Positions 35,435 to 46,758 of a stretch of DNA of 64,000 nucleotides are shown piece by piece; within the stretch, counting starts at the first letter, position 1; each line of letters starts with the position of its first letter. Origin of the DNA: Mycosarcoma maydis (Eukaryota; Basidiomycota; Ustilaginomycetes; Ustilaginales). The notes under the pieces are model-generated. The model saw only the letters and a program-made list of their open reading frames with translations. It was not told where the DNA came from and ran no database searches. The stretch is from the NCBI RefSeq assembly GCF_000328475.2, contig NC_026482.1, forward strand, positions 1,178,001 through 1,242,000, in the 5' to 3' direction. Made by a program: the position numbers and the translations under genes.

Positions 35435-38400
35435 ATGGCTCTTCCGTCTAGCATCGTCGAGATGGCGCAGGCATCAGGTCACTTGCCACACATGGCTTCA
35501 GATGATCCGATTGCAGCGCTCAAGGCCGCCAACTACAAAGGCAAGGGTCTCATGGACCCTATCAAGACGGTCGAGGACAAGTGGGAGCTTGTTCCCGCCT
35601 TTCTCCAAGTCAAAGGGTTAGTCAAGCAGCACATCGACTCTTATAACTACTTTGTTGACCATGACCTCAAGAATATCATCAAGGCCAACGAAAAGATCAC
35701 TTCCGACATTGATCCCAAGTTCTACCTCAAGTACACCGATATCACCGTAGGAGAGCCTCGCAGATACGACGGCGATGCTTTGCAAAGGCCCATCACGCCG
35801 CACGAATGCCGACTTCGAGACATCACCTACTCGGCCCACATATTTGTCAACATAGAGTATACCCGAGGTGGCAAGATCATCCGCCGCAAGAATGTCGCCA
35901 TTGGTCGCATCCCCGTCATGCTTCGCAGCAACAAATGCGTTCTCGCCAACAAGTCCGAAAAGGAACTTGCAAAGATGAGTGAATGCCCCTTGGATCCAGG
36001 AGGATATTTTGTGGTCAAGGGAACAGAAAAAGTGATTCTCGTTCAAGAACAGCTCAGTAAGAACAGGATCATCGTCGAGGCCGACACGAAAAAGGGTACT
36101 GTGTCAGCCTCGGTTACTTCATCAACCCACGAGCGCAAGTCCAAATCGTACGTTCTCACAAAACACGGCAAGATCTATCTCAAGCACAACTCGCTTCACG
36201 AAGATATTCCGATCGCCGTCGCCTTCAAAGCCATGGGTATCCAAGCCGATCGCGAGATCCTTCAGCTTGTTGCAGGTCACGACGATATCCACAAGGAGCT
36301 TTTTGCCATCAACCTCGAGGAGGCCGCTCGATTGGGCATCTACACGCGCAAACAAGCGCTTGACTTTATCGGTGCTCGCGCCAAAGCATCGCGCAAGCCG
36401 CTCTCGATGCGACGTCCACTCTCCGAGGAGGCGCTCGACGTTCTTGCTACTGTCATCATGGCTCACGTGCCTGTTGAGAGGCTCAACTTCCGTCCAAAGG
36501 CAATTTACATCGCATCCATGGTTCGCAGAGTGCTCATGGCCATGCAGGACGAGAAGAAGGTCGACGACCGCGATTACGTCGGAAACAAGAGGCTCGAACT
36601 GGCAGGACAGCTGCTTTCGCTTCTTTTTGAGGACCTCTTCAAAAAGTTCAACTCGGATCTCAAGATGAACATCGACAAGGTGCTTAAGAAGCCCAACCGT
36701 ACTGTCGAGTTTGACGCCTTCAACCAATTCCACTTCAATGGCGACTACATCACCTCGGGCTTTGTGCGTGCCATCTCGACGGGCAACTGGAGCTTGAAGC
36801 GTTTCAAGATGGAACGCGCCGGCATTACCCACGTTCTCAGTCGCTTGTCTTTCATTGCTGCATTGGGAATGATGACCAGGATCAGCTCGCAGTTTGAAAA
36901 GACGAGAAAGGTCTCGGGTCCACGCGCGCTGCAACCATCACAGTGGGGCATGCTGTGTCCCTCGGATACCCCAGAAGGTGAAGCGTGTGGTCTCGTAAAA
37001 AATCTGGCGCTTACCACGCACATCACCACGGACGTCGAAGAAGAGCCGATTGCTAGGATCGCCTTCACGCTCGGTGTCGAAGACATCCACCTTCTCACCG
37101 GTGCAGAGCTTTACCGTCCCGATTCGTATGTTGTCTACCTGAACGGTAACGTGCTGGGCGTGACGCGATTCCCGCAGCGCTTTGTACTGCAGTTTCGTCG
37201 TCTGCGCCGTGCTGGTCGCGTGTCCGAGTTCGTCTCGGTGTATACGAACCACCATCACCAGACCGTCTACATCGCCTCGGACGGTGGGCGCATCTGTCGA
37301 CCTCTGATCATTGTCGATGCGTTTACCGGTCATCCGCGTGTCACCGAGTCGCACATGCAGCAGCTCAAGTCGGGCGCTCGTCGCTTTGACGATTTCCTCC
37401 ACAACGGTCTGATCGAGTACGTCGACGTCAACGAAGAAAATGACGCCAATATTGCCATGTACGAGCACGAGATCAAGCCGCAGTATACGACGCATCTCGA
37501 GATCGAACCATTCACCATCCTCGGCGCCGTGGCAGGTCTGATCCCCTATCCTCATCATAACCAGAGTCCGAGAAACACGTATCAGTGTGCGATGGGTAAA
37601 CAAGGCCAGGGAGCGATCGGTTACAACCAACTGATTCGCATCGACACACTGCTCTATCTTATGCTATACCCTCAACAGCCCATGGTGAAATCACGCACGA
37701 TCGAGCTGATCGGCTACGACAAGCTTCCGGCGGGGACCAACAGCATGGTAGCGGTGATGTCCTACTCGGGCTACGATATCGAGGATGCGCTGGTGTTGAA
37801 CAAGGCATCTCTGGATCGTGGATTCGGGCGTTCGCAGACGATGAAGAAGTCATCGACAGTGATCCGCAAGTATCCGAACGGCACCCATGACCGGTTGGCG
37901 GATGCACCTGTGGATGATACCACGGGCAAGCGACAGAAGCGGTACGACATTTTGGAGGCCGACGGCATTGCGGGAGTCGGTGAGCGTGTCGAGCAAGGCG
38001 ATGTGTACGTCAACAAGCAAACACCGGTGAATGCGAACGACAACTCGTCAGCAGCTATCATGATCGGCGCGTCCAACGCTGCGGCTTCCGTGGCGTACAA
38101 ATCAGCACCACTATCGTACAAACCACCTGTATCGGGCTATATTGACCAGGTGCTCATCACGGACACGGACTCGGACCAAACATTGATCAAGGCGCTGATC
38201 CGACAAACACGCCGGCCGGAGCTCGGCGACAAGTTTTCCTCGCGACACGGTCAAAAGGGTGTATGTGGTCTGATTGTGCAGCAGGAAGACATGCCGTTTA
38301 CGGACCAAGGTATCAACCCAGACATCATTATGAATCCGCACGGATTCCCGTCTCGAATGACGGTCGGAAAGATGATTGAGCTGCTCTCGGGAAAAGCGGG

Positions 38401-38944
38401 AGTGATCACGGGCACTTTGCAGTACGGCACTGCGTTTGGCGGGTCCAAAGTCGAGGATATGTCGGCGCTGCTCGTCGAGAACGGTTACAACTATGCGGGC
38501 AAAGAGACGCTCACCTCTGGTATCACTGGTCAACCTCTGGAATGCTACGTCTACTTCGGTCCGATCTACTACCAACGTCTCAAACACATGGTTCAAGACA
38601 AGATGCATGCTCGAGCGCGCGGTCCTCGTGCCGTGCTCACACGACAGCCCACCGAGGGTAGATCCAGAGATGGAGGTCTAAGATTGGGCGAGATGGAGAG
38701 GGACTGTCTGATTGGCTACGGTGCAACCCAGTTGCTGTTGGAGAGGTTGATGATCAGCTCGGATGCCTTCACTGTGCATGCCTGCCAGAAGTGCGGCTTG
38801 ATGGGCTACAACGGCTTCTGTCCCTACTGCAGCAGCAGCAAACATGTTGTTCAGCTCACCATTCCGTACGGTACCAAGTTGATGCTCCAGGAACTAATGG
38901 CTATGCAGGTGGTACCCAGGTTGGTGTTGGAGGATGCCGTCTAG
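35435..38944 (+). CDS. RPC2: RNA polymerase III second-largest subunit
   Basis: An intron-free 1169-residue polymerase beta-type subunit. [30 protein letters not shown] near the N-terminus is characteristic of the Pol III subunit (yeast Ret1) rather than the Pol I or Pol II paralogues. The conserved blocks appear in order: [23 protein letters not shown] (lobe), [61 protein letters not shown] (hybrid-binding) and [16 protein letters not shown]-terminal zinc site uses C1117, C1120, C1129 and C1132. Pol III makes tRNAs, 5S rRNA and other small RNAs. The ATG used here starts [15 protein letters not shown]; the frame is open nine codons upstream only through a non-ATG codon. It converges on the Zn2Cys6 gene, 121 bp apart. 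Confidence 0.95.
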   Translation: MALPSSIVEMAQASGHLPHMASDDPIAALKAANYKGKGLMDPIKTVEDKWELVPAFLQVKGLVKQHIDSYNYFVDHDLKNIIKANEKITSDIDPKFYLKYTDITVGEPRRYDGDALQRPITPHECRLRDITYSAHIFVNIEYTRGGKIIRRKNVAIGRIPVMLRSNKCVLANKSEKELAKMSECPLDPGGYFVVKGTEKVILVQEQLSKNRIIVEADTKKGTVSASVTSSTHERKSKSYVLTKHGKIYLKHNSLHEDIPIAVAFKAMGIQADREILQLVAGHDDIHKELFAINLEEAARLGIYTRKQALDFIGARAKASRKPLSMRRPLSEEALDVLATVIMAHVPVERLNFRPKAIYIASMVRRVLMAMQDEKKVDDRDYVGNKRLELAGQLLSLLFEDLFKKFNSDLKMNIDKVLKKPNRTVEFDAFNQFHFNGDYITSGFVRAISTGNWSLKRFKMERAGITHVLSRLSFIAALGMMTRISSQFEKTRKVSGPRALQPSQWGMLCPSDTPEGEACGLVKNLALTTHITTDVEEEPIARIAFTLGVEDIHLLTGAELYRPDSYVVYLNGNVLGVTRFPQRFVLQFRRLRRAGRVSEFVSVYTNHHHQTVYIASDGGRICRPLIIVDAFTGHPRVTESHMQQLKSGARRFDDFLHNGLIEYVDVNEENDANIAMYEHEIKPQYTTHLEIEPFTILGAVAGLIPYPHHNQSPRNTYQCAMGKQGQGAIGYNQLIRIDTLLYLMLYPQQPMVKSRTIELIGYDKLPAGTNSMVAVMSYSGYDIEDALVLNKASLDRGFGRSQTMKKSSTVIRKYPNGTHDRLADAPVDDTTGKRQKRYDILEADGIAGVGERVEQGDVYVNKQTPVNANDNSSAAIMIGASNAAASVAYKSAPLSYKPPVSGYIDQVLITDTDSDQTLIKALIRQTRRPELGDKFSSRHGQKGVCGLIVQQEDMPFTDQGINPDIIMNPHGFPSRMTVGKMIELLSGKAGVITGTLQYGTAFGGSKVEDMSALLVENGYNYAGKETLTSGITGQPLECYVYFGPIYYQRLKHMVQDKMHARARGPRAVLTRQPTEGRSRDGGLRLGEMERDCLIGYGATQLLLERLMISSDAFTVHACQKCGLMGYNGFCPYCSSSKHVVQLTIPYGTKLMLQELMAMQVVPRLVLEDAV

Positions 38945-39065
38945 TCGGCAGGAGACGATTCATGTCGCCATAACTGAATGCAAACCACATGATCAGCACA
39001 CCACTACGCGAGATTTGTGATGAACAAGGTGGTCTGTAGAGTTTGCGCAATTGCAAGGTCGAGAT

Positions 39066-41909
39066 TCAAAACAAGCCCATCTCTCTCAAGAAGCGATCGA
39101 AGCTCAACTCTGCCATCTTGGGCAACTCCTTGACCGCCTCGACCAAGAGGGGCAGGTAGGGATGATCGCCGGCTCTGAAGCGTTTGAAAATGTCGAGGTA
39201 TTTGTGCAGGATGGCTTCGATGGCGTACGAAGGCGAGAAGGCTTTGTCGAGCGGAACCAGGTTGCTCGACGTAGCTGAGGGGTGATCGTTGCAAGAGTCA
39301 ATGTTGGAGGGCGAGCGGTGGTGGTGGCTGCCAGAACTTGGTGCCGAGGCGTCGGGTGGCGAAGGTCCAAAGTATGGTCCAAAGAGCGTCGGGTCGGTTT
39401 TGATAGGGTCGCCTTCGAACGGTACCGACATGGCGATCGTGGGATAGTCGCGACAAACGATTACCAAGGTCTGTGCGATATCGTTGAGTTTACGTGTGAG
39501 ACCGATTCCGTGCGCTTCCATGGATCGCAGCGAGAGCGAGTTGCATACGCGCAACGTCTCACGTGCAATGTCGATAGCATAGTCGATCCTTAACGGCTCC
39601 TCCTCGGCATCAGCCGTCAGAAGCGCATGAGAGCGACACGTCATCCACAACCTATTCAGCAGCCACTGTCGCGTCACCTCAACATCTGCTTTCTGAACCT
39701 TGCTCTTGTCCCAATCCGACTTGCTGGCATGACCACCGTTACCCGTCGAATCTTCCGCCTTGACACCATGACCGCCGTAAGGGTGATGCCTCCGACCATC
39801 GTATGTGCTCTCTCGACGCGAAGGTCCACTGGAACGATCGCGATGGAAAGATTCTTTCTCCTTTTGCTCGTCTTCGTCGCTTTCCTTGATGGCGCGGTGC
39901 AGCTGAACCGCCCTGTTGGCATCCAGATAGTCGCAACCCGGACCTGGACACTTGCGATTCCAGCAGTCGACAAACTTTTCGTCCACGACGTCGAACAGTC
40001 GACTTTGCAGGTTGGGAAAGTCTTGCAACTGGTAGACGTCGAATTTGCGTCGGATTGAGTCGGTCGCCTTGCGTGGATTGCCTCTGAAGGTGATAGAGGA
40101 ACCGGACTGGATGGCGTAAGCACGTTCAGTGATGGCAAGTAAAAGGTAGGCGCGTAGCCTGCGTTCCTGTTCGTCCTTTTCGAGATGCTCGTACGAGGAG
40201 GTCTCGTGGATGCGAAGCAGGTAGCCGAGTGTCACTGCTTCGCGCAACCTGAACCACGCCGCGTTCTCCTCGCCGAGACCAAAGAGGGTGCCAAAGATGA
40301 AAAACGAGGCCATGATGGCTTCTAGAGACGGGTGACTGCCTAGCAGAGCACTGCTGCGCATCCTGACCGACTCCTCCAGCAGTCGACGCACTCTGCGCTT
40401 GCGCGACGAGCTGTCCACCGGATCGGCCGAGTCGACAGGCTGGCAGAGAGCAAAAGCGGAGAGTGCGATGAGCATGGAACCGAGTTGCGCGTCGGTGCGA
40501 TGCTCTCCACGGTCAATCTTTCCAAAGATCCAAGCTCGAGTAAAGACGGGCATAATGGATTGAAGACGCTCAAAGAAGATGGCGATGCTGGGGATTAGCA
40601 CCGAGTCAGAGAGCGGATGAGGCTCGTTGCTGACCAACTCGGCTTCGGATTGACTGACGGAGCCTGGAGTCGAGCTGGGCCCACCAAGCATCTGACTGTT
40701 TTGACCGATGACGTCGAGGAAAGTTCTCGCATGGCTCGCTCCATTGCCATGAGGGTCATGCGTGTTACCTAGATCGTTATTGGCGGTGCCAAAGCCGTTG
40801 AAATGATTTGCCGAGGCGTCGTCGGGGAAAGCAGCTGCATTCATGTCAAGCAAGACGTTGCGTCTGCGATCGGCGCCGGCTTGCGCGTTGAGATAGGAGT
40901 CGGCGAGCGATGTGCCAAAGTCAGGCAGACGAAGACCGGCAGCGATATCGGGAGCGATCTCTGAAAAGGAGCCGCTCAGACGCTCGGAGAAGCGATCGGA
41001 GGGCGGGAAGCCGTGATTAGCTGCAGAGGAGGAGGAGGAGGAGGATGGATTGGGACCGTTGACACCGTGAGCTGCATTGGACGGATGGCGCTGCGGGGGT
41101 GTTGTATGTTGCGCAGAAGCATGATGAGGTGGTGGCTGTTGGTACTGCTGTTGGTGTGGGTAAGGGTGCGGCGACGGATGTTGCGGGTAGGATGGATGTG
41201 GATGGTGGTGGTGGTGACCAGAGGAGGATGGCGCGGGGTGCGGCGGAGGGTAATCCTGCTGTGCATATGCGCTGTGAGATGGGTATCGATGGCCCGGCGA
41301 ACGGGACGAGGGGCTAGACCAGTGGGAACTAGGAGACGCATGCGGTGGTGGCACGGCTGAGGCCGACTGAGCCACAGGATCATACCTGTTGTAGCTGCTA
41401 CCACCGGAGGAAGTCCTGTTGGGTGCATCGCGCGAGTAGAGGTTTGAAGAGAGCATAGAAGAAGGAGAGGCAGCGCTGGCGGGCAATCCGGGTGGACTCA
41501 TAGCGTAGGGTGCGTAGAGACGTGGCGAGTGAGAGGATGGCTGGATGTTTGTGGGAGCCGGCAGGATGATGCGCGAACCTGATGGACTGGGTGCGGTGAT
41601 GGACGCATGATCGGTGGATGGCCTCGGATTGGGCGGTGATGGAGGAAGCTCGGAAGCTGCGGGATTGTGGCCTTTTCGAAGAAGGTCGATGCGTCTTCCT
41701 GAAGCCTGCTTGCCTTTGGACGCCTTGATCCAGGTGCAGTTGATGTTGAGACGGATGCAGTTGTCGCAGGGGTTGTTGTGATTGCATCGGACACGACGGT
41801 GATGACAGGCGTCGCAAGCACGTAGCACCTTCTTCGGCTTGCCCTTGGTATCGTCGTCGTCTGCTGTGACGGTATGGTCGCGTTGAGCCTTGGCGTCGTG
41901 TTTGGGCAT
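39066..41909 (-). CDS. Zn2Cys6 transcription factor with fungal-specific middle homology domain
   Basis: A 947-residue protein starting at the ATG at 41909 (MPKHDAKAQR). The binuclear zinc cluster is C32-x2-C35-x6-C42-x5-C48-x2-C51-x6-C58 (ACDACHHRRVRC, PCDNC) with the expected basic residues between cysteines 2 and 3. Residues ~85-400 are low-complexity Pro/Ser/His/Gln-rich (HHHHHPHPS, HQQQYQQPPPHH). From ~500 a fungal_trans-type region follows (GSMLIALSAFALCQ, FFIFGTLFGLGEENAAWFRLREAVTLGYLLRIHE, YLLLAITERAYAIQSGSSITFRG). Such proteins bind CGG-based promoter elements and often control carbon or nitrogen use; the target here cannot be told. The frame is open 155 codons upstream, but without an ATG and with unlike composition, so that stretch is excluded. 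It is divergent from EMC1. Confidence 0.86.
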   Translation of the reverse strand: MPKHDAKAQRDHTVTADDDDTKGKPKKVLRACDACHHRRVRCNHNNPCDNCIRLNINCTWIKASKGKQASGRRIDLLRKGHNPAASELPPSPPNPRPSTDHASITAPSPSGSRIILPAPTNIQPSSHSPRLYAPYAMSPPGLPASAASPSSMLSSNLYSRDAPNRTSSGGSSYNRYDPVAQSASAVPPPHASPSSHWSSPSSRSPGHRYPSHSAYAQQDYPPPHPAPSSSGHHHHHPHPSYPQHPSPHPYPHQQQYQQPPPHHASAQHTTPPQRHPSNAAHGVNGPNPSSSSSSSAANHGFPPSDRFSERLSGSFSEIAPDIAAGLRLPDFGTSLADSYLNAQAGADRRRNVLLDMNAAAFPDDASANHFNGFGTANNDLGNTHDPHGNGASHARTFLDVIGQNSQMLGGPSSTPGSVSQSEAELVSNEPHPLSDSVLIPSIAIFFERLQSIMPVFTRAWIFGKIDRGEHRTDAQLGSMLIALSAFALCQPVDSADPVDSSSRKRRVRRLLEESVRMRSSALLGSHPSLEAIMASFFIFGTLFGLGEENAAWFRLREAVTLGYLLRIHETSSYEHLEKDEQERRLRAYLLLAITERAYAIQSGSSITFRGNPRKATDSIRRKFDVYQLQDFPNLQSRLFDVVDEKFVDCWNRKCPGPGCDYLDANRAVQLHRAIKESDEDEQKEKESFHRDRSSGPSRRESTYDGRRHHPYGGHGVKAEDSTGNGGHASKSDWDKSKVQKADVEVTRQWLLNRLWMTCRSHALLTADAEEEPLRIDYAIDIARETLRVCNSLSLRSMEAHGIGLTRKLNDIAQTLVIVCRDYPTIAMSVPFEGDPIKTDPTLFGPYFGPSPPDASAPSSGSHHHRSPSNIDSCNDHPSATSSNLVPLDKAFSPSYAIEAILHKYLDIFKRFRAGDHPYLPLLVEAVKELPKMAELSFDRFLREMGLF

Positions 41910-42410
41910 TGCGGTGGAGAAAGAGCTTGTCCAGATTTGGCGGGTGGCTACTGGAAGGGCCAGCACGGACAAGAATCGGCCGAGCCAAGGAATGACGAGG
42001 GCAGAGCACAGCTGAACAAGCAAGCGCAGGGGCTGAGCTTGACTGATGCAACGGAATGCAGCTACAATCGTGTATGTGATTCTACACGAGCCGAGAGCTG
42101 CGAGCCTCGAATGGCACGCGCGCCGTAGTATCGTGGTACCGGTCTCGCTTGCGGCGTGACGGTTGACGGCGAGGTAGCGGCTACCAGCGCAGCCTGATAG
42201 ATGTCGAGCAGCTTTGAGCGTCTCTCTGCCGCAATGGTGAATGTATGCGGGTGGAAAAGCGATTGGTAGTGGGAGAGAGACGGCGAACAATGCGATGAGT
42301 GGTAAGGAAGGGAGCAATCTCGGACCGTTCTGAGCGTGGAAAAAAAGAATGTGCGGGGCAAGACGCAGGACCAAGCCGACGTACGACCGAAACGGATTGC
42401 CGAAGCAGCA

Positions 42411-42540
42411 GAATCACGAATCGTGAATCACACTCGCGCTCTGAATCACGAATCTTGAAGCACGAATCGCAGAAAAAAGAGTGTGTATATAAGTTGACTT
42501 ACACAGATATGAATCACGAATCGTTTATCGTGAATAACTG
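42411..42540. repeat. Cluster of heptamer-family copies in both orientations
   Basis: Five or more CACGAAT-type units within 130 bp, including TCACGAATCGTGAAT and CGTGAATCAC arrangements, separated by unrelated bases. Confidence 0.85.
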
Positions 42541-42798
42541 AGTCACGTTGAGTTACTCGTCACTGTAGTGTTAGCACAGATCCAGATTTGTCAAGTCGCT
42601 CTGCGCCCAGAGCCACAAGCACGAGGCAGGCAACGAGGCGTGAGCGTGTCGGCGGTACCTGTCGCGCTTTCCCTCTGCGCAGCTGTGAGTCGCCGCATCC
42701 ACATTTACGATTCAATACAGTAATTCTCATCAAATATTCACGATTCGTCCTTTCGTGGTTGGCAAATTGGGAATCCCGTGTGTATCAGCCGATCTTAT

Positions 42799-42841
42799 CA
42801 CCCGATCTCGACAGGTGATGATTTGGGGTCAAGATCGGGTG
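42799..42841. repeat. Perfect 10-bp inverted repeat (hairpin-capable)
   Basis: Arms CACCCGATCT (42799-42808) and AGATCGGGTG (42832-42841) enclose a 23-bp spacer. It lies about 310 bp before the EMC1 start. Confidence 0.8.
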
Positions 42842-43149
42842 TATCCCGATGAGATCGTCAAAGATCCATTCACGATTTGCGAAAGCGCGTCCACGCACAG
42901 TCCGCATTTTGACCAACAAGCTAACGGTGGACTCGTGACTGGCTTCAAGCTTGTTTGAGAAGAACACTCTCGACTCGGCTCACAGCAAGCGTGCAAGCGT
43001 ACACACTCACAACTGTCCAAGCAGCTTGGTGGTGGATGTCTGCTCGTCTTGTCTTAGTACCCTCTCTCCAGAAATTGGTCAATCTGCGCAAGACGTAGAC
43101 CCAGCTATTCGTTTGCAGCCAGCTAGCAAAACGAGGAGCATTGCGAACC

Positions 43150-46100
43150 ATGGTGTTCGCGTTGTCCACTTCACCAGGTCGGCGCAGCGGCTTGAACCGC
43201 TTGGTCGCGTCGACGCTTCTCATCTCACTCTGGACGCTGCTGTTGGGCGTTAGCTCTGCCACGGCGCTTTCCAAGGCTGAAGCGGGCAAGATCGATTGGC
43301 ACGTCCCTCGCATGGGCGTTCCGCACGCTTCGAATGCTTCTGCAACGCCCTACCTGTCTCCTCGCTTCCATCGCATCATCAAACCCGACGCCGACGTCAA
43401 GGACAAAGCACAGACCGCCATCTTCCTCGCTACCGAGTCCAATGCCGTTGGTGCTCTCAATCCGCGAAACGGTGATATCGTCTGGCGTCAGCTCCTTGCA
43501 GAGCACGATCAGCTCTTGCTTCAAAAGCAATTTGGCGAGGTCTCTCTTGTCATTTCTGGAAATGGCGGTGCCAATGTTCGTCTCTATCATGCCTTGACCG
43601 GCTTTCTCATCTGGGAGTCAAAGCTACACAACATTCGTGATGGCTTGCTGCCCGAGCCTGGCTTCCCTGCCACCGATGCCGTCTTTCTTACCGACAAAGC
43701 CAAAAGTGATGTTCCACCGGACCTCGTTGTGCTCTCCAACGCACGCACCGTCCGTCGTCTCAACGGTGCCTTTGGCGCTCAAGTGTGGAAGTGGGAGCCG
43801 CAGGACAACATCTCATCGCGTTCCGTCATCCGCATCGTCGCCAACAAGGACAAGCTCCATGTAATCTCGCTACTGCGCAACACCAACTCTGTCTACAGCT
43901 CGATCTCAGTCGCCACGCTTTCGGCCCACACCGGTGAGCTGATCACTACGCACGAAATCGCATCGCGCCTCAACACTGCCGCCCATGTCGTCGTCCTCCC
44001 TTGGAACCAGCTACCCAACCTACCACCCACCGCCAGTCCCGGTTCCTGGGTTGCTTGGCTCGACAAGCATGGTTCCGTCCGAGCCGCTCCGCTCGACCCG
44101 CCCAACAAGCGTCTGGCCCAGCCTCAAGTCATCTACGCCAAGCGTCCCGAATCCAGCTTTACCGCTCTCGTCGATGTAGGTCTCTCCAACAAGGGACTCT
44201 TTGTCGGTCGACGTTCCGACGGACTTGCCGAGGTGCTCAAGGTCTCTGCCGACGCCAAATTCACCAGCTTCTGGGAGTTCGAAGAGGACGCCTACGATGC
44301 CGTCTATGCAGGAACCTACGATCGGCAAGGTCACGCCTACCTGCAGCGCATCTTTTTCTCTCGATCTCAGCATCTGCTCAACTTCCACTTTCTCTGGGCC
44401 GACGCTAACAATGGAGGCGAGGGTCAAGTCAGCGGTTTCTCGTTCCAGTGGGACCACGACTTGCACGGCAACATCCATGCGGCCACTTTTGAGGCGAGCC
44501 AGATCGGACAGTTTCAGCTAGCTAGTCGAACCGTCCTCGTCACATCCAGCGGCTCGGTTCGCATGCTCCTCGAGGACCAGCACCAGTGGATCTTGGAAGA
44601 GGGACTCACGCAGACCACCCACGCTGTCTTTGTGGACCTTCCAGAGAAGAAGCTCTCTGCTATCCCAGGTGGTGCCGCCAGCTTGATCCACCAAGGTTTT
44701 CTCCAGCGTCTCGTGCGTCACACGCTTTCGCTCAAGGATCTGCCTCAGTACATGATCCGCTTTGCCACGCGCTTTGCCACGGGCTCGTATGGAAGCCTCG
44801 AGCAGCTTGGGCTTGCAAGTTCCGGCTCGGCGGCTGCGGCGGCTGCGGCGGCCAGCTCCGACCCCGCTTCGACCACCACCATGGTCAAGGAGGCTAACAA
44901 GCCCGCCAAGAAAAAGACGGAACAGGAAAAAAAGCCCACTTCCTTGGCACCACGTGTTGCCGACGCCAACACGACGTCGAACCTCTTCCGCGATCCGTTT
45001 GGCTTCCGTAAGGTCATCGTGGTCGCCACAGCCAAGGGCAAGCTGTACGCGCTCGACACAATCGCAAAGGACACGGTGGTGTGGGAAAAGTCGCTTATCG
45101 GATACGGCGATGGCGAGGGTGAGGCTGAGCCCACTGTCAACATCAAGCTCATGCAGACCGTCCGCGAACTTTCGACCGACGGCAAGAGTCCTTTGTTGGC
45201 GATTGTCGCCGAGGTTGAGCTTCAGCCTGGGCTGTTCACCACTCGAGTGTTTGAGCTGAACCCGCTCACTGGAGAGTTTCTCAACGACGCCTCGTCCGGT
45301 CAGGCAATCTTTGTTGGTCGATGCCAGGATGCTTTCCTGCTGCCTCAGTCAGCACAAGACCCCGTCGAGAGGCAGCAATCGCTCGGACTCATTGATGAGC
45401 ACAACAACCTCTTCCTCTACCCAGACACGCTTGCGGTAGCACAACGCTTCGAACCGGTTTCAGATCGGTTCTACTTTTGGGTACAGAAGCCAGCCACCTC
45501 TGCAGGCGCTTCGACTCGGTTTGTCGGCCATACCTTGGCAAAGGGCGTAAGCAGTATTCACAAGCCCAAGCAGATCTGGTCGTGGACAGTGCCTGCAGGT
45601 GAGGAGGTGGTTGAGGTGTTGCAAGCGCCGAGCAAGGATGCCATTGCTTCGTATGGACGCGTGCTGGGCGATCGATCGACTCTGTACAAGTACCTGAACC
45701 CTCATGCGTCGCTGGTTGTGACCAAGAACGAGGCGCTCAACCAGGCGCGTCTGTATCTGCTCGATACGGTCACGGGGAGCGTCTTGTACGAGCTCAAGCT
45801 GGACCATGTGGATTTGGCGCAGCCGGTTCGAGCGCATCTGGTCGAAAACTGGATCACAGCTACGTATTCGGTGCGCAATGCCGAACAAGGTCTTTCGACG
45901 CATATCGTTAGCGTGGAATTGTACTCACAAGCCGAGACCGCGGGCGCTGATGATGTGAGCGCTACGAAACCAGGAGGACGACGCCTTGGATCGTCGTGGA
46001 GCGGCCTCACTGGTAACTTTAGCAGTTTCACCGGTGACAGTAGCGATTTCAACACCCAGTCTGTGCTGCCACTTGCGCTGATGCATACGTTCCTCTACTC

Positions 46101-46563
46101 TGGCGGCACGGTGCACGCGCTCGGCACGACCACAACCAAGTTGGGCATCTCGCTGAAAAACTTGCTCGTCGCTACAGACCGTGACTCGCTTGTTTCGATC
46201 CCGCGCAAACTGCTCGATCCACGCCGTCCCACAGCGAAACCAACCAAGGCAGAGGCGGAAGAATTGCTGCTCCCCTATTCGCCGCTGATCGCCCAAGATG
46301 CAAAGTGGATCCTAAATCACATCTATCCCGCTGCCAACATAAAGCACGTCACCACGCGACCAGCGTTGCTCGAGAGCACCTGCACCGTCTACGCGTACGG
46401 TCTCGATAGCTTCGCCACTCGTACCAGTCCAAGTGGCCAGTTCGACGTGTTGCAGGACAGCTTCAATAAGCCGCAGTTGCTACTGACGCTGGCCATCTTG
46501 AGTGTCGGAATCGTCGTCACTAGACCCATGGTCAGGAACAAGAACCTTTCGTTGAGGTGGTGA
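43150..46563 (+). CDS. EMC1: ER membrane protein complex subunit 1
   Basis: An intron-free 1137-residue protein. A hydrophobic signal region (LVASTLLISLWTLLLGVSSATA) is followed by a lumenal PQQ-like beta-propeller with strands such as FLATESNAVGALNPRNGDIVWRQ and GAFGAQVWKWEPQ. The C-terminal part carries the EMC1-typical block (LGISLKNLLVATDRDSLVSIPRKLLDPRRP, EELLLPYSPLI, ILNHIYPAANIKHVTTRPALLESTCTVYAYGLD). It ends with one membrane span (LLLTLAILSVGIVVTRPMV) and a short basic cytosolic tail, RNKNLSLRW. EMC inserts tail-anchored and multi-span proteins into the ER membrane. Residues ~558-600 are a poly-Ala then Lys/Glu-rich insert. The ATG at 43150 lies in a strong context (ACCATGG). It converges on the bHLH gene, 195 bp apart. 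Confidence 0.94.
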   Translation: MVFALSTSPGRRSGLNRLVASTLLISLWTLLLGVSSATALSKAEAGKIDWHVPRMGVPHASNASATPYLSPRFHRIIKPDADVKDKAQTAIFLATESNAVGALNPRNGDIVWRQLLAEHDQLLLQKQFGEVSLVISGNGGANVRLYHALTGFLIWESKLHNIRDGLLPEPGFPATDAVFLTDKAKSDVPPDLVVLSNARTVRRLNGAFGAQVWKWEPQDNISSRSVIRIVANKDKLHVISLLRNTNSVYSSISVATLSAHTGELITTHEIASRLNTAAHVVVLPWNQLPNLPPTASPGSWVAWLDKHGSVRAAPLDPPNKRLAQPQVIYAKRPESSFTALVDVGLSNKGLFVGRRSDGLAEVLKVSADAKFTSFWEFEEDAYDAVYAGTYDRQGHAYLQRIFFSRSQHLLNFHFLWADANNGGEGQVSGFSFQWDHDLHGNIHAATFEASQIGQFQLASRTVLVTSSGSVRMLLEDQHQWILEEGLTQTTHAVFVDLPEKKLSAIPGGAASLIHQGFLQRLVRHTLSLKDLPQYMIRFATRFATGSYGSLEQLGLASSGSAAAAAAAASSDPASTTTMVKEANKPAKKKTEQEKKPTSLAPRVADANTTSNLFRDPFGFRKVIVVATAKGKLYALDTIAKDTVVWEKSLIGYGDGEGEAEPTVNIKLMQTVRELSTDGKSPLLAIVAEVELQPGLFTTRVFELNPLTGEFLNDASSGQAIFVGRCQDAFLLPQSAQDPVERQQSLGLIDEHNNLFLYPDTLAVAQRFEPVSDRFYFWVQKPATSAGASTRFVGHTLAKGVSSIHKPKQIWSWTVPAGEEVVEVLQAPSKDAIASYGRVLGDRSTLYKYLNPHASLVVTKNEALNQARLYLLDTVTGSVLYELKLDHVDLAQPVRAHLVENWITATYSVRNAEQGLSTHIVSVELYSQAETAGADDVSATKPGGRRLGSSWSGLTGNFSSFTGDSSDFNTQSVLPLALMHTFLYSGGTVHALGTTTTKLGISLKNLLVATDRDSLVSIPRKLLDPRRPTAKPTKAEAEELLLPYSPLIAQDAKWILNHIYPAANIKHVTTRPALLESTCTVYAYGLDSFATRTSPSGQFDVLQDSFNKPQLLLTLAILSVGIVVTRPMVRNKNLSLRW

Positions 46564-46758
46564 TTTCGCCCGCCTCCTACCGAGAATCACGACCAAGACC
46601 GCAGCAAACAGTCGCAATCATGAATCGTGCACTGTCCTTTTGCAAAGCAATGAGCTATAATACAATATACAAAACAAAACAAAACAAAAGCCCCCAAAAC
46701 CCAAGCGTGAACGTCGGAACGCTACGAGTCATGAATCGTGACTACGGCTTCTGCGTTC

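Larger units (their letters stand above)
41910..43149. other. Divergent intergenic region between the Zn2Cys6 gene and EMC1
   Basis: 1.24 kb without a supported gene. Heptamer copies are dense at 42411-42540 (gaatcacgaatcgtgaatcac, gaatcacgaatcttgaagcacgaatcg, gaatcacgaatcg) and recur at 42706-42750 and 42867. An inverted repeat lies at 42799-42841. Confidence 0.6.

Noticed and set aside
41398..42051. 217-codon minus-strand frame overlapping the N-terminus of the first Zn2Cys6 gene
   Set aside because: The overlapping frame has the intact C6 zinc cluster; this one is a shifted reading of the same Ser/Pro/His-rich sequence.
41910..42374. N-terminal extension of the first Zn2Cys6 protein
   Set aside because: The frame is open for 155 more codons, but its opening codon is TTG, it contains no ATG before 41909, and its hydrophobic composition does not fit a nuclear protein.
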